Shown: positions 47,067 through 55,436 of the stretch, piece by piece
Layout: the number at the start of each line of letters is the position of its first letter
How positions within the stretch are numbered: the first letter of the stretch is position 1
Source of the DNA: Pseudomonas parasichuanensis
GTDB taxonomy: Bacteria; Pseudomonadota; Gammaproteobacteria; Pseudomonadales; Pseudomonadaceae
Length of the DNA: 64,000 nt
Reading direction: 5' to 3'
NCBI RefSeq assembly: GCF_021601385.1
Contig: NZ_BQHO01000001.1
Span: forward strand, 124,001-188,000
Notes under the pieces: model-generated
Seen by the model: the letters and a program-made list of their open reading frames with translations, nothing else
Databases searched by the model: none
What the model was told of the DNA's origin: nothing
Made by a program: the position numbers and the translations under genes

Positions 47067-47615
47067 ATGCACAAGGACGCGCTGCAACGCACTTCGCTAC
47101 TGCTGCTCACCCTCGGCCCACTGTTGCTACCCAGTGGCGCCGCCCATGGCACCAGTACCGGTTTCATCCAGGCACGCCTGGTGATCAGTGCCGCCTGCCA
47201 GATCGACAGCGGCCAGCAGCCGGCAGCGCTGGGCAACCCTGGCCTGATGGACTTCGGTGCCCGTGGCCCGACCTGGGACCAGGCACTGACCAGCCGGGTG
47301 GACGAGGCAGGCGGTGAAGGCAGCCTGCAGATCAGTTGTTCGCCACAGGTGCGCGCGTTCAGTGTGCGGATCAATGGCGGGCTCAATGGTAGCGACGGCG
47401 TGCGCCGGTTGAGCAATGGCCGCGAACTGATCCCCTACCAACTGGCGGTCGATCCCGGTGGCAACGGCCGCTATGTGGTCGGCCAGGCCCGCACCTTCAC
47501 CATCAGCGGCACGCAGCAGGTGCCCGTGCCCATCTACGGCGTGGTGGTCGCGCAACCGCGCGCGCTGCCCGCCGGGCTGTACCGCGACACCCTCAGGGTG
47601 ACACTGGACTGGTAA
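47067..47615 (+). CDS. Spore-coat-U-domain pilus subunit (second)
   Basis: The 182-residue SCPU protein has a signal peptide of about 32 residues, Cys in SAACQIDSG and QISCSPQ, and the C-terminal LRVTLDW. GAGGAG overlaps the preceding stop, 10-12 bases before the chosen ATG. It is a minor subunit in the same operon. Confidence 0.86.
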   Translation: MHKDALQRTSLLLLTLGPLLLPSGAAHGTSTGFIQARLVISAACQIDSGQQPAALGNPGLMDFGARGPTWDQALTSRVDEAGGEGSLQISCSPQVRAFSVRINGGLNGSDGVRRLSNGRELIPYQLAVDPGGNGRYVVGQARTFTISGTQQVPVPIYGVVVAQPRALPAGLYRDTLRVTLDW

Positions 47616-47632
47616 CACGCAAGGAGATCCTC

Positions 47633-48166
47633 ATGCCCAAGCACATCACCCGCTGCCTCCTCGCCGGCCTTGGCCTGGCGCTGGCAGCCCAGGCCCAGGC
47701 GGCCACCGTCACCGGCACCATCAACTCGACCCTGACGCTGACCGCCGCCTGCCAGGTCAACGGCACTGGCGGCACCTCGGGGCTGAACTTCGGCAGCCTC
47801 AATTTCGGCACCCAGGATTCGCTGTTCACCACGGCCAACGGGCAAGTGCTCGGTGGTGGTGGCGGCGCGATGAGCATCCTCTGCTCTTCGGGCACGATAC
47901 CGGTGATCAAGGTGAAGGGCGGGGCCCATGACGGGCAGTCGGCCGGCGGTACCCGCGCGCTGGCCGATGGCTCCGGCAACTTCGTGCCCTATGACTTCTA
48001 CACCGACGCCGGGCATACGACCCTGCTGGCCATCGACGGCACCATCACCCTGCCGACCAGCACCGGCGTGGCGCAGACCGTCAACCTGTATGGCCAGGCG
48101 CGCGGCAAGGCGGGCCTGCCGGCCGGGGTGTACACCGACACGGTGGCGGTCGAGCTGAGCTTCTGA
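47633..48166 (+). CDS. Probable major pilin subunit, CsuA/B-like
   Basis: The 177-residue SCPU-domain protein has a signal peptide (LLAGLGLALAAQAQA) and a Gly/Thr/Ser-rich mature chain that starts ATVTGTINSTLTLTAACQVNG. It has Cys in AACQVNG and ILCSSG and the C-terminal strand TVAVELSF. The start ATVTGTI with LxFG repeats resembles CsuA/B and CupE1, the shaft pilin of archaic pili. AAGGAG precedes the ATG. Confidence 0.87.
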   Translation: MPKHITRCLLAGLGLALAAQAQAATVTGTINSTLTLTAACQVNGTGGTSGLNFGSLNFGTQDSLFTTANGQVLGGGGGAMSILCSSGTIPVIKVKGGAHDGQSAGGTRALADGSGNFVPYDFYTDAGHTTLLAIDGTITLPTSTGVAQTVNLYGQARGKAGLPAGVYTDTVAVELSF

Positions 48167-48169
48167 GCC

Positions 48170-48673
48170 ATGCCAGGCGCATGGCGGCTGCCGGCTGTCG
48201 GGCTGGGCTTGCTGTTGGCGCAAGGTGCGCTGGCCGCGACCGGCAGTACCTTCCAGGTGAGCGCGCAGATCGTTGCCGGCTGCCTGGTGGTCGGCGGGGT
48301 GACCACTTACGGCGTGCTGGACTTCGGCACCAGTTCGGCGCTGTCCACGGCCACCTTGAGCACGTCGCTCGGCGGTACCACGGTGACCTTCCAGTGCACT
48401 CCAGGGGTGGCGATGAGCATGAGCCTGGACGGTGGCCAGAACAGCGCCAGTGGCACCCGCAACCTCAAGCGCAGCGGCGGCAGCCAGCTGCTGGCCTACC
48501 AGCTGTACCGCGACGCCGCCTTCAGCCAGAGCCTGGCCATCGGCAGCAGCGTCACCGTGAGCTATAGCGACCCAACGGCGATCAAGTTGCCGGTCTACGG
48601 CCGTACTGCCTTGCCCGGCACCCTGCCGGCGGGGACCTACACCGACGTGGTGCAAGTGACGGTGACCTGGTAA
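48170..48673 (+). CDS. Spore-coat-U-domain pilus subunit (fourth)
   Basis: The 167-residue SCPU protein has a signal ending LAQGALAA, Cys in VAGCLVVGG and FQCTPG, and the terminal VQVTVTW. It begins three bases after the CsuA/B-like stop, so it is translationally coupled. It is a likely minor pilin. Confidence 0.87.
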   Translation: MPGAWRLPAVGLGLLLAQGALAATGSTFQVSAQIVAGCLVVGGVTTYGVLDFGTSSALSTATLSTSLGGTTVTFQCTPGVAMSMSLDGGQNSASGTRNLKRSGGSQLLAYQLYRDAAFSQSLAIGSSVTVSYSDPTAIKLPVYGRTALPGTLPAGTYTDVVQVTVTW

Positions 48674-48713
48674 CGCCGGCGCCGTGAACCAATGAATGCA
48701 GAAGGAGAGGGGC

Positions 48714-49490
48714 ATGGGGGCAAGCGCGAAACTGGCGCGAACGCTATTCGGGATGCTGCTGTTGGCCAGCGCGCAGGCCATGGCGGCGACGTCGGTACTG
48801 ATCTGGCCGATCGACCCGGTGCTGGAGGCTGAACAGAAGGCCGGCGCGCTGTGGCTGGAAAACCGTGGTACGGCGCCGGCCAGCCTGCAGGTGCGGGTGT
48901 TCGCCTGGCGCCAGGGCGAGTACCAGGAGCAGTTCCAGGCCCAGCGCGAAATCATCGGCAGCCCGCCGGTGGCCAACATCGCACCGGGGCAGAAGCAACT
49001 GATTCGCCTGACCCGCACCGGCAGCTCGCCGGCCGGCCAGGAACAGGCTTATCGCATCATCATCGACGAGATCCCGTCGCCTTTGCCGGCCGACACCGCC
49101 AGTGAGGGACCGAAGGCGGCGATCCGCCTGCAGATGCGCTATTCGGTGCCGTTGTTCGTCTATGGCGAAGGCTTGTGGGGCAAGCCCGACCCGGACGGCA
49201 AGCGCAGTGCCGAGGGCGTGGGCAAGCCGCAACTGAGCTGGCGTGCGGTGACGGTGCAGGGCAAGCCCTATGTCGAACTGCGCAACACCGGCCCGGTGCA
49301 CGCCCGGCTCACCGATGTGGTGCTGCAGCAAGGCGGCCAGGACAAACCCCTGGTCGAGGGGCTGCTGGGGTATGTGCTGCCGGGCGCGAGCATGCGCTGG
49401 CCGGTGCCGACCGCACCCGGTGCGGCCAGTGTGCTCAAGGGGCGGGTCAACGGTCAGGAGGTTGCGCAAGCCATCCGGCAAGGGCAGTGA
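48714..49490 (+). CDS. Periplasmic pilus chaperone (CsuC/CupE4-like)
   Basis: The 258-residue PapD-type chaperone has a signal peptide to ...SAQAMA and an N-terminal Ig-like domain (ATSVLIWPIDPVLEAEQKAGALWLENRG, in outline). The ANIAPGQKQLIRLTR strand follows, which in this superfamily donates to the subunit groove, and then a shorter second domain. The ATG at 48714 is preferred to the ATG six codons earlier, because AAGGAG lies between them. Confidence 0.9.
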   Translation: MGASAKLARTLFGMLLLASAQAMAATSVLIWPIDPVLEAEQKAGALWLENRGTAPASLQVRVFAWRQGEYQEQFQAQREIIGSPPVANIAPGQKQLIRLTRTGSSPAGQEQAYRIIIDEIPSPLPADTASEGPKAAIRLQMRYSVPLFVYGEGLWGKPDPDGKRSAEGVGKPQLSWRAVTVQGKPYVELRNTGPVHARLTDVVLQQGGQDKPLVEGLLGYVLPGASMRWPVPTAPGAASVLKGRVNGQEVAQAIRQGQ

Positions 49491-49549
49491 CGCGGCATTG
49501 AACGAACGACAGGGGCCAGGGAGGACCCGACAATGGTTGGACATCGTGT

Positions 49550-51892
49550 GTGAGCTGGGTGCGGGTGGCAGCGCACCGTGTGTGGCTGGGCCTGGCGGTA
49601 CTGGTGCCCGGTGTGGGCGTGGCCGACGAACTGCCGCCGCCACCCACCGAGCATGCCGCCATCACCGATGCCACGCTGTACCTCGACCTGCTGGTGAACC
49701 AGGTGGGCAAGGCTGAGCTGGTGCCGGTGCAGCAGCGCGCCGGGCGCCTGTACCTGGACAGCGATGTGTTGCGCGCGGCCGGCATCAAGCTGCCCAGCGA
49801 GCCCCAGGGCGAGGTGGCGCTGGACGCCATTGCCGGCTTGCACACCGACTACGACAGCCAGAACCAGCGCCTGCTGCTGCAGGTGCCGCCGGCCTGGCTG
49901 CCCGACCAGCAGGTGGGCGGGCGCAGCCTGTACCCGGCCAGCGATACCCGCACCAGCTTCGGTGCCTTGTTCAACTACGACGCCTACCTCAACGACACCG
50001 ATGACGGCGGTACCTACCTGGCGGCCTGGAACGAACTGCGGCTGTTCGACGATTGGGGCACGTTTTCCACCACCGGGCAGTGGCGCCAGGCGTTCAACGG
50101 CGCGCAGAGCGACACCCGGCAGGGCTTCCTGCGTTACGACACCACTTTCCGCTACACCGACGAGCAGCGGTTGCTGACTTATGAAGCCGGCGACCTGGTC
50201 ACCGGCGCCTTGCCCTGGAGCACCTCGGTACGCATCGGCGGCCTGCAACTGTCCCGCGACTTCGGGGCGCGGCCCGACCTGGTCACTTACCCGCTGCCGG
50301 CCTTCGCCGGCGAGGCGGCGGTACCCACCTCGCTGGACCTGTTCATCAACGGCTACAAGAGCAGCACCACCGAGTTGCAGCCGGGCCCTTACACCCTGAC
50401 CAACGTGCCGTTCATCAACGGTGCCGGCGAGGCGGTGGTGGTGACCACCGATGCCCTGGGCCGGCAGGTATCGACCACCTTGCCGTTCTATGTCACCAGC
50501 AGCCTGTTGGCCAAGGGCCTCACCGACTACTCGGTGGCCGCCGGCAGCCTGCGCCGCGATTACGCTGTACGCGATTTTGCCTATGGGCCGGGCGTCGCCT
50601 CGGCGAGCCTGCGCCATGGCCTGACTGACTACTTCACCGTCGAGACCCATGCCGAAACCGCCGCATCGATGATGCTTGGCGGCCTGGGCGGCAACCTGCA
50701 ACTGGGCACCTTCGGGGTGCTCAACGCCGCCGTGGCCCAGAGCCGTTTCGACGGCGACACTGGCCAGCAGGTGGCGTTGGGTTACCAGTACAACAGCCGC
50801 CGACTCGGCTTCAATTACCAGCGCATCGAGCGCCATGGCGACTACGCGGACCTGTCGCTGGTGGACAATCCCTACACCCGGCTGAGCCGGCGCAGCGAGC
50901 AGGCCACCGTGAGCCTCAACCTGGACAGCTACGGCAGCCTGGGCGCCGGCTATTTCGACATACGTGCCGGCGATGGCTCGCGCACCCGGCTGATCAACCT
51001 GAGCTGGAGCAAGCCGCTGTGGGGCAACAGCAGCCTGTACCTGTCGGCCAATCGCGATGTCGGCGACAGCCAATGGGCGGTGCAGGCGCAACTGGTGATC
51101 CCCTTCGACCTGCACGGCACCCTGGCCTTCAGCGCCGAGCGCAGCAAGGACGGTCAGGACCTGCAACGGGTCAACTACAGCCACGCGGTGCCGGTGGGCG
51201 GCGGTGTCGGCTACAACCTCGGCTATGCCACCGGCGGTACCAGCGGTGACTATCGCCAGGCCGACCTGACCTGGCGGCTGCAGTCGGTGCAGTTGCAGGC
51301 CGGGCTGTATGGCAACCCCGAGCAGATGACCCGTTGGGCCGATGCCAGCGGCTCGGTGGTGTTGATGGACGCCGGGCTGTTCGCCGCCAACCGCATCGAC
51401 GACGCCTTCGTGGTGGTCAGCACCAACGGCTATGCCGATGTGCCGGTGCGCTACGAAAACCAGCAGATCGGCCGTACCGACCGCAACGGTCACTTGCTGG
51501 TGCCGTACAGCAGCGGCTATTACCGCGGCAAGTACGAGATCGACCCGATGGAGTTGCCGGCCGATGTGCTGGCGCCACAGGTGGAGCAGCGCGTGGCGGT
51601 GCGCCGCGGCAGCGGCTACCTGCTGGAGTTCCCGCTCAAGCGCGTATTGGCGGCGAGCCTGGTGCTGGTGGATGGCAACCAGCAGGAACTCAAGCTGGGC
51701 AGCCGGGTGCTGCACCAGGAAAGCGGTGGCGAGGCGGTGGTGGGCTGGGATGGCCTGGTCTACCTGGAGAACCTGTCGCCGAGCAACCACCTGCAGGTGG
51801 ACAAGGCCGATGGCGGGCAATGCCAGGTCGCGTTCGCGTTGCCCGAAGGGGAGGGGCCGATTCCGCTGATCGGCCCGTTGGTGTGCCAGTGA
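49550..51892 (+). CDS. Outer-membrane usher (CsuD/CupE5-like)
   Basis: The 780-residue FimD/PapC-type usher forms the outer-membrane pore that assembles the pilus. The signal peptide is VWLGLAVLVPGVGVADE. The N-terminal domain follows, then the beta-barrel with many Tyr/Asn strands, a plug (PTSLDLFINGYKSST) and the C-terminal domain. The start is a GTG at 49550 without a good ribosome site; an ATG at 49533 with a good site opens only a 6-codon frame whose stop overlaps this GTG. A GTG at 49559 is also possible. Confidence 0.9.
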   Translation: MSWVRVAAHRVWLGLAVLVPGVGVADELPPPPTEHAAITDATLYLDLLVNQVGKAELVPVQQRAGRLYLDSDVLRAAGIKLPSEPQGEVALDAIAGLHTDYDSQNQRLLLQVPPAWLPDQQVGGRSLYPASDTRTSFGALFNYDAYLNDTDDGGTYLAAWNELRLFDDWGTFSTTGQWRQAFNGAQSDTRQGFLRYDTTFRYTDEQRLLTYEAGDLVTGALPWSTSVRIGGLQLSRDFGARPDLVTYPLPAFAGEAAVPTSLDLFINGYKSSTTELQPGPYTLTNVPFINGAGEAVVVTTDALGRQVSTTLPFYVTSSLLAKGLTDYSVAAGSLRRDYAVRDFAYGPGVASASLRHGLTDYFTVETHAETAASMMLGGLGGNLQLGTFGVLNAAVAQSRFDGDTGQQVALGYQYNSRRLGFNYQRIERHGDYADLSLVDNPYTRLSRRSEQATVSLNLDSYGSLGAGYFDIRAGDGSRTRLINLSWSKPLWGNSSLYLSANRDVGDSQWAVQAQLVIPFDLHGTLAFSAERSKDGQDLQRVNYSHAVPVGGGVGYNLGYATGGTSGDYRQADLTWRLQSVQLQAGLYGNPEQMTRWADASGSVVLMDAGLFAANRIDDAFVVVSTNGYADVPVRYENQQIGRTDRNGHLLVPYSSGYYRGKYEIDPMELPADVLAPQVEQRVAVRRGSGYLLEFPLKRVLAASLVLVDGNQQELKLGSRVLHQESGGEAVVGWDGLVYLENLSPSNHLQVDKADGGQCQVAFALPEGEGPIPLIGPLVCQ

Positions 51893-51894
51893 GG

Positions 51895-52863
51895 ATGGCG
51901 GCGCGTTGCGCATGGTTGCTGGCCAGCTGGATGCTGCCGGGCGCGGCCTGGGCCTTGTGCAGTTCGGTGGCGACGGCGCCGGCGGCGTTCGGCTCGATCA
52001 ATTCGACCCTGGTGCGCACCACGATACAGAGCGCCTCATCCAGCAACGCCGGGCTGCAGTGCACCGGCTCATTGCTGTCGCTGCTGGCCACCAACGATCA
52101 CTTCTACGCCACCATCACCTCCAGCACCAGCGGGCTGGTGGGGCCGATGGGTGATGTGATCCCGTACACGCTGTACGCCAACGCCACCACCAGCTACCCG
52201 ATTGCCCGTGGCGTGCAGTTCGACTTCGCCCGTAACGGCATCATCGATGCCCTGGGGCTGCTCAATGGCACCACGCCCAAGACTGTGCCGCTGTACCTCA
52301 AGACCGTGATTGGCGCCAACGTGGCGGCAGGCTTGTACACGGAAACGTTGAACATTGCCTGGAGCTGGAACTACTGCGCTGGCGTCGGTGCATTGGGCGC
52401 CTGTGTGCTGGGGCGGGATATAGGCACCGGCAACCAGACCCTCACCGTCACCCTCACGGTCAGCAACGACTGCCAGATCACCAGCCCCAACATCAGTTTC
52501 GCCAGTGCGCCGGTGGTGGCCGGGTTCGGCACGGTGAACCAGAGCATCGGCCTGTCCTGCACCAAGGGCAGCGCCTACACGGTGGGGCTGGATGACGGGC
52601 AGAACGTGAGCGGTGGGCGGCGGCGCATGAAATCCAGTGCCGGCAACTACCTGGCCTACGACATCTTCAAGAGTGGTGGCAGCGTGCGCTGGGGCGTGTT
52701 GTCGTCGGCGCGGCGATCGAGCAGTGATGCCGATGTGAACCCCGGCAATGGCACCGGCACGGGCAGCCAGACGTTCAACTACAACGCCAAGGTGTATACC
52801 GACCAAGCCACGCCGCCGGCGGGGAGCTATCTGGACAATGTGATACTGGATGTGCAGTTTTGA
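51895..52863 (+). CDS. Two-domain SCPU tip adhesin (CsuE/CupE6-like)
   Basis: The 322-residue protein has a signal peptide (CAWLLASWMLPGAAWA) and two SCPU domains. The N-terminal one (ALCSSVATAPAAFGSINS...LQCTGS) is the likely surface-binding tip domain. The C-terminal one (VSNDCQITSPNISFASAP...LSCTKGS...VILDVQF) joins the shaft. It follows the usher by two bases. The Csu tip protein mediates attachment to abiotic surfaces in Acinetobacter; that role is inferred here. Confidence 0.87.
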   Translation: MAARCAWLLASWMLPGAAWALCSSVATAPAAFGSINSTLVRTTIQSASSSNAGLQCTGSLLSLLATNDHFYATITSSTSGLVGPMGDVIPYTLYANATTSYPIARGVQFDFARNGIIDALGLLNGTTPKTVPLYLKTVIGANVAAGLYTETLNIAWSWNYCAGVGALGACVLGRDIGTGNQTLTVTLTVSNDCQITSPNISFASAPVVAGFGTVNQSIGLSCTKGSAYTVGLDDGQNVSGGRRRMKSSAGNYLAYDIFKSGGSVRWGVLSSARRSSSDADVNPGNGTGTGSQTFNYNAKVYTDQATPPAGSYLDNVILDVQF

Positions 52864-52979
52864 GTAACCGAGGGCTGCTGTGCAGCCCAATCGCTGCGGT
52901 TCGTCGTCACGACAAGCCAGCTCCTACAGGGTCAGCGCATGGCTCGGGCTTATGCAGTCAGATGGGAGCAACTGTCTTG

Positions 52980-53095
52980 TACTGCCTGTGCTGGCCTCAT
53001 CGCTGGCAAGCCAGCTCCCACAGGATTACCCATGACTCCAGGTCAGCGCGGTCAGGGTGGGAGCTGGCTTGCCAGCGATTGGGGCGCTCAGCGCC
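52980..53095. repeat. REP inverted pair after the pilus operon
   Basis: GGCCTCATCGCTGGCAAGCC with AGCTCCCACAGG is opposed by GTGGGAGCTGGCTTGCCAGCGAT. A degenerate unit (CAATCGCTGCGG...AAGCCAGCTCCTACAGGG) precedes it at about 52880-52930. Confidence 0.82.
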
Positions 53096-53103
53096 CCTTT
53101 CAT

Positions 53104-54252
53104 TCAGCGCAGGTCGTCGACCATCTTCTGAAGCGTCTCCAGTACTGCGCCGGCCAGCGCTTTCGACCGTTCGCCCGACCAGCCTGTCAGCGGATTCGGC
53201 GCATCGTCATGATCCTTGAACGGCATCTCAAGGGTCAGCGACAGGCAGTCATACGCCTGGCCCACGGCGTTGCAGGCCAGGGTCATGTTGGCCTGGCCGG
53301 GTTCGTCGCGGGTGTAGCCGTACTTTGTCTGGAAGTCCGGCGTCAGGCTGCACAGCGTGCTGCGGAACTGCTCTTCCAGCTTGGCGATACGCGGCGTGTA
53401 ACCGGGGTTGCCCTCGCAGGCGGCGGTGAACACGTGGGGGATTTCCTCGTCGCCATGGGCATCGACGAAGGCGTCCACGCCATGCAGTTTCATCTGGCTC
53501 TGGGCGAAGAACACCTCGGGGCTCAGCTCGACACTGGCGTCCTGCCAGGCGCGGTTGAGGTCCTTGCCCTTGAAGTTGGTGCGCAGGTGGCCGAGGAAGG
53601 CACCGTCCGGGTTCATGTTGGGGATCAGGTACAGGTCGGCCTTGGCCAGCAGTTGCTGGATGACGTTATCGTTGGCCTGCAGGCGGTCGATCACGCCTTC
53701 CATGAACCATTCGGCCATGTGCTCGCCCGGGTGCTGCTGGGCGATGATCCACAGCTTGCGCTTGCTGGCGGCGCCGTCGCCGGCACGTAGCAGCGGAATA
53801 TCGCGGCCCTGCACGCTACGCCCGCTGGCCAGCAGCGTTACGCCGGGGATCTGCCGGGCACGTTCGATCAGCTGGTTGTGGCGGGCGCGGGGGTAGGGTT
53901 CGAAGTAGGCGAACCACACCTGATCCTGCTCGGCCTTCAGCTCGAAGCTCAGCGCCTTGCCGTCGAACTGGCTGGGCACGCGGAACCAGGTCTGCTGGTC
54001 GTAGGAGGCCACGGCGTTGTAGCCGTCCCAGGCGTTCTTGTAGGAAGACTCGGCAGCGTTGTCCAGGCTGAAGCGGTGGACCTGGCCGGGGGTGAGGCCG
54101 CTGACCTTGAAGTGGAACCACTGGAAGTGGCCACTGTGGGTGTCCGGGCGGATATTCAGGTGGACCTGCGCGGGGTTGCTGGCGTCCAGCACCAGGATGT
54201 TGCCGGAGTCGAAGTCGCAGTCGATGTGCAGCGGGGACAGCGTCACGGTCAT
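53104..54252 (-). CDS. M14-family carboxypeptidase (cytosolic carboxypeptidase-like)
   Basis: The 382-residue protein has a beta-rich N-terminal domain and an M14 zinc carboxypeptidase domain. Ligands are in IIAQQHPGEHMAEW (His and Glu) and DAHGDEE (His); NPDGAFLGHLRTN and NRAW give substrate contacts, and a catalytic Glu is likely in LSLTLEMPFKDH. No signal peptide is present. Bacterial CCP-like enzymes often cut acidic C-terminal residues; the substrate is unknown. GGAG precedes the ATG at 54252. Confidence 0.85.
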   Translation of the reverse strand: MTVTLSPLHIDCDFDSGNILVLDASNPAQVHLNIRPDTHSGHFQWFHFKVSGLTPGQVHRFSLDNAAESSYKNAWDGYNAVASYDQQTWFRVPSQFDGKALSFELKAEQDQVWFAYFEPYPRARHNQLIERARQIPGVTLLASGRSVQGRDIPLLRAGDGAASKRKLWIIAQQHPGEHMAEWFMEGVIDRLQANDNVIQQLLAKADLYLIPNMNPDGAFLGHLRTNFKGKDLNRAWQDASVELSPEVFFAQSQMKLHGVDAFVDAHGDEEIPHVFTAACEGNPGYTPRIAKLEEQFRSTLCSLTPDFQTKYGYTRDEPGQANMTLACNAVGQAYDCLSLTLEMPFKDHDDAPNPLTGWSGERSKALAGAVLETLQKMVDDLR

Positions 54253-54382
54253 TGCCAGTCTCCTGTCTTGGCGTTGTTGTGACGGTACTGTACACCGCAT
54301 GGCGGCGGCGTTGTGCAGCGAATGTCGCCTTGGCCATTACGCCTCAAGGGCTAACCCGCTCCTACAAGGATCGCGTCAGCCT

Positions 54383-54898
54383 TCAGGCCCACAAGCCCAG
54401 TGCCACCAGCGCGGCGACACCCAGCCCAACCGCAATCGAACACCCGCCCAACGACAAGGCGGCGCGCCCTTGCCGATACCAACCGTCGTCGCCCAACTGG
54501 CGTGCCGGCGCAAGCAGGCTGCGCCAGCGCAGCTCCGTCTGTTGAAAGGCGTGCAGGTGTTCGGGGGCGGCATCCAGCCAGCGGCGGAAGTCGATGCGTT
54601 CGCTGGCGGTCACTTCAGGGCTTTGCAGGCGCACATACCATTGCCCGGCAATGCTGGCGACGGCATCACCCTGGGCGCGGGTGGTCTGCAGGGCCTGGTT
54701 CATGTGGCGCTCGATGCTGATCAGGGGCAGGCCAAGGCGCTCGGCAATGGCGGCGAAGCCCAGCTGGTCGAGGCGGTTAAGCAGAAAGACTTGCTGCACC
54801 CGGCGCGGCAGGCGTTGGAGTGCATGCATCAGGTTGTCCTGGCCATGCTGCTCGGCAATTTGCGGGTCATGCTCAAGGGGCAGTAGCAAGCGGGTCAT
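54383..54898 (-). CDS. Sigma-70 region-4 / FecR-type (DUF4880) membrane hybrid
   Basis: The 171-residue protein joins two halves of an iron-signalling system. Residues 20-75 look like ECF sigma region 4 (LMHALQRLPRRVQQVFLLNRLDQLGFAAIAERLGLPLISIERHM, in outline). Residues 85-130 look like the cytoplasmic DUF4880 domain of FecR anti-sigma factors (WYVRLQSPEVTASERIDFRRWLDAAPEHLHAF, in outline). A single TM helix ends the protein (AVGLGVAALVALGLWA). Sigma region 2 and the periplasmic FecR domain are absent. The second in-frame ATG (54898) has AAGGAG at ideal spacing. A Fur-like box lies upstream. Confidence 0.8.
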   Translation of the reverse strand: MTRLLLPLEHDPQIAEQHGQDNLMHALQRLPRRVQQVFLLNRLDQLGFAAIAERLGLPLISIERHMNQALQTTRAQGDAVASIAGQWYVRLQSPEVTASERIDFRRWLDAAPEHLHAFQQTELRWRSLLAPARQLGDDGWYRQGRAALSLGGCSIAVGLGVAALVALGLWA

Positions 54899-54965
54899 GA
54901 ACAGCTCCTTGCTCATTGGGGGAGGAGTGGGGGCATCTTCCTTGACGCGAGATCAGCTTAATCTT

Positions 54966-54984
54966 AACGAGATTGATTCTCAAG
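54966..54984 (-). promoter_or_regulatory. Possible Fur box upstream of the sigma/FecR hybrid
   Basis: CTTGAGAATCAATCTCGTT on the minus strand matches about 13 of 19 positions of the AATGATAATCATTATCATT Fur consensus, about 70 bases before the start. The match is moderate. Confidence 0.45.
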
Positions 54985-55080
54985 TGCTGATTCGGCAAAG
55001 ATTTGTAATGAGCATTCACGTCCTGACACAGTTTTGCTATCATCGCCGGCATCAACGATCTTCATTAGCCTGAAGAGCCA

Positions 55081-55196
55081 AAAAAAATGACCCGGCAAAA
55101 AGCCGGGTCAAAAACCGTGATTAGCCTGATGAGGAGATAATCTGAGCGTCCGACCTGAGGACGTTGCAGGTTATCCAGCGGGTCTCGCGACCAGCT
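55081..55196 (-). ncRNA. prrF: PrrF iron-responsive small RNA
   Basis: The minus-strand transcript would begin AGCTGGTCGCGAGACCC and contain GGATAACCTGCAAC and the core TTATCTCCTCATCAGGCTAA. It ends in a terminator stem GACCCGGC...GCCGGGTC followed by eight U. This agrees with PrrF1/PrrF2 of P. aeruginosa as I remember them. PrrF is Fur-repressed, and in low iron it base-pairs with mRNAs for iron-containing proteins (for example sodB, aconitases). Length about 116 bases; the 5' end is inferred from the promoter. Confidence 0.88.
55088..55110 (-). terminator. Terminator of prrF
   Basis: TGACCCGGC and its complement form a 9-bp stem, followed on the minus strand by eight T (55080-55087). Confidence 0.92.
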
Positions 55197-55202
55197 GAGT
55201 GC

Positions 55203-55231
55203 AATAATAATCGTTATCATTTGCCAGTCAA
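55203..55231 (-). promoter_or_regulatory. prrF promoter with overlapping Fur box
   Basis: The -35 TTGACT (55226-55231) and -10 TATTAT (55204-55209) are 16 bases apart. AATGATAACGATTATTATT (55203-55221, minus strand) matches about 16 of 19 Fur consensus positions and covers the -10 and spacer, so iron-loaded Fur should block transcription. Confidence 0.82.
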
Positions 55232-55282
55232 ATGATTTTTCCGGTTATCGGTAAAAAAATCTTCCTGACGTGCTGTAAGCGC

Positions 55283-55320
55283 GCGCCGGATTTGGCACCG
55301 CGCAGCGCCGGATTTGGCAC
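55283..55320. repeat. Tandem 22-bp-spaced repeats at one prophage end (likely transposase sites)
   Basis: GCGCCGGATTTGGCAC occurs at 55283-55298 and 55305-55320, a spacing of 22 bases, equal to the size of Mu transposase sites. Related cores occur near the other end: GTTTGGCAC at 61327 and GTGCCAAAC at 61421. Confidence 0.65.
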
Positions 55321-55436
55321 TACCGCTTGAGTACTCACGCGGGTAGGGCAGAACCCAGGCGTAGCCGATCTAACCAGATCAGGGCTTCCGATAGACGGTA
55401 GCCCTTCGATCGCTTCAGCTTCTGCCCCCCTTGAAG

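Noticed and set aside
49454-51913. 819-residue open frame antisense to the usher
   Set aside because: Antisense shadow; composition is His/Gln/Arg/Ala-rich as expected from the reverse of usher codons.
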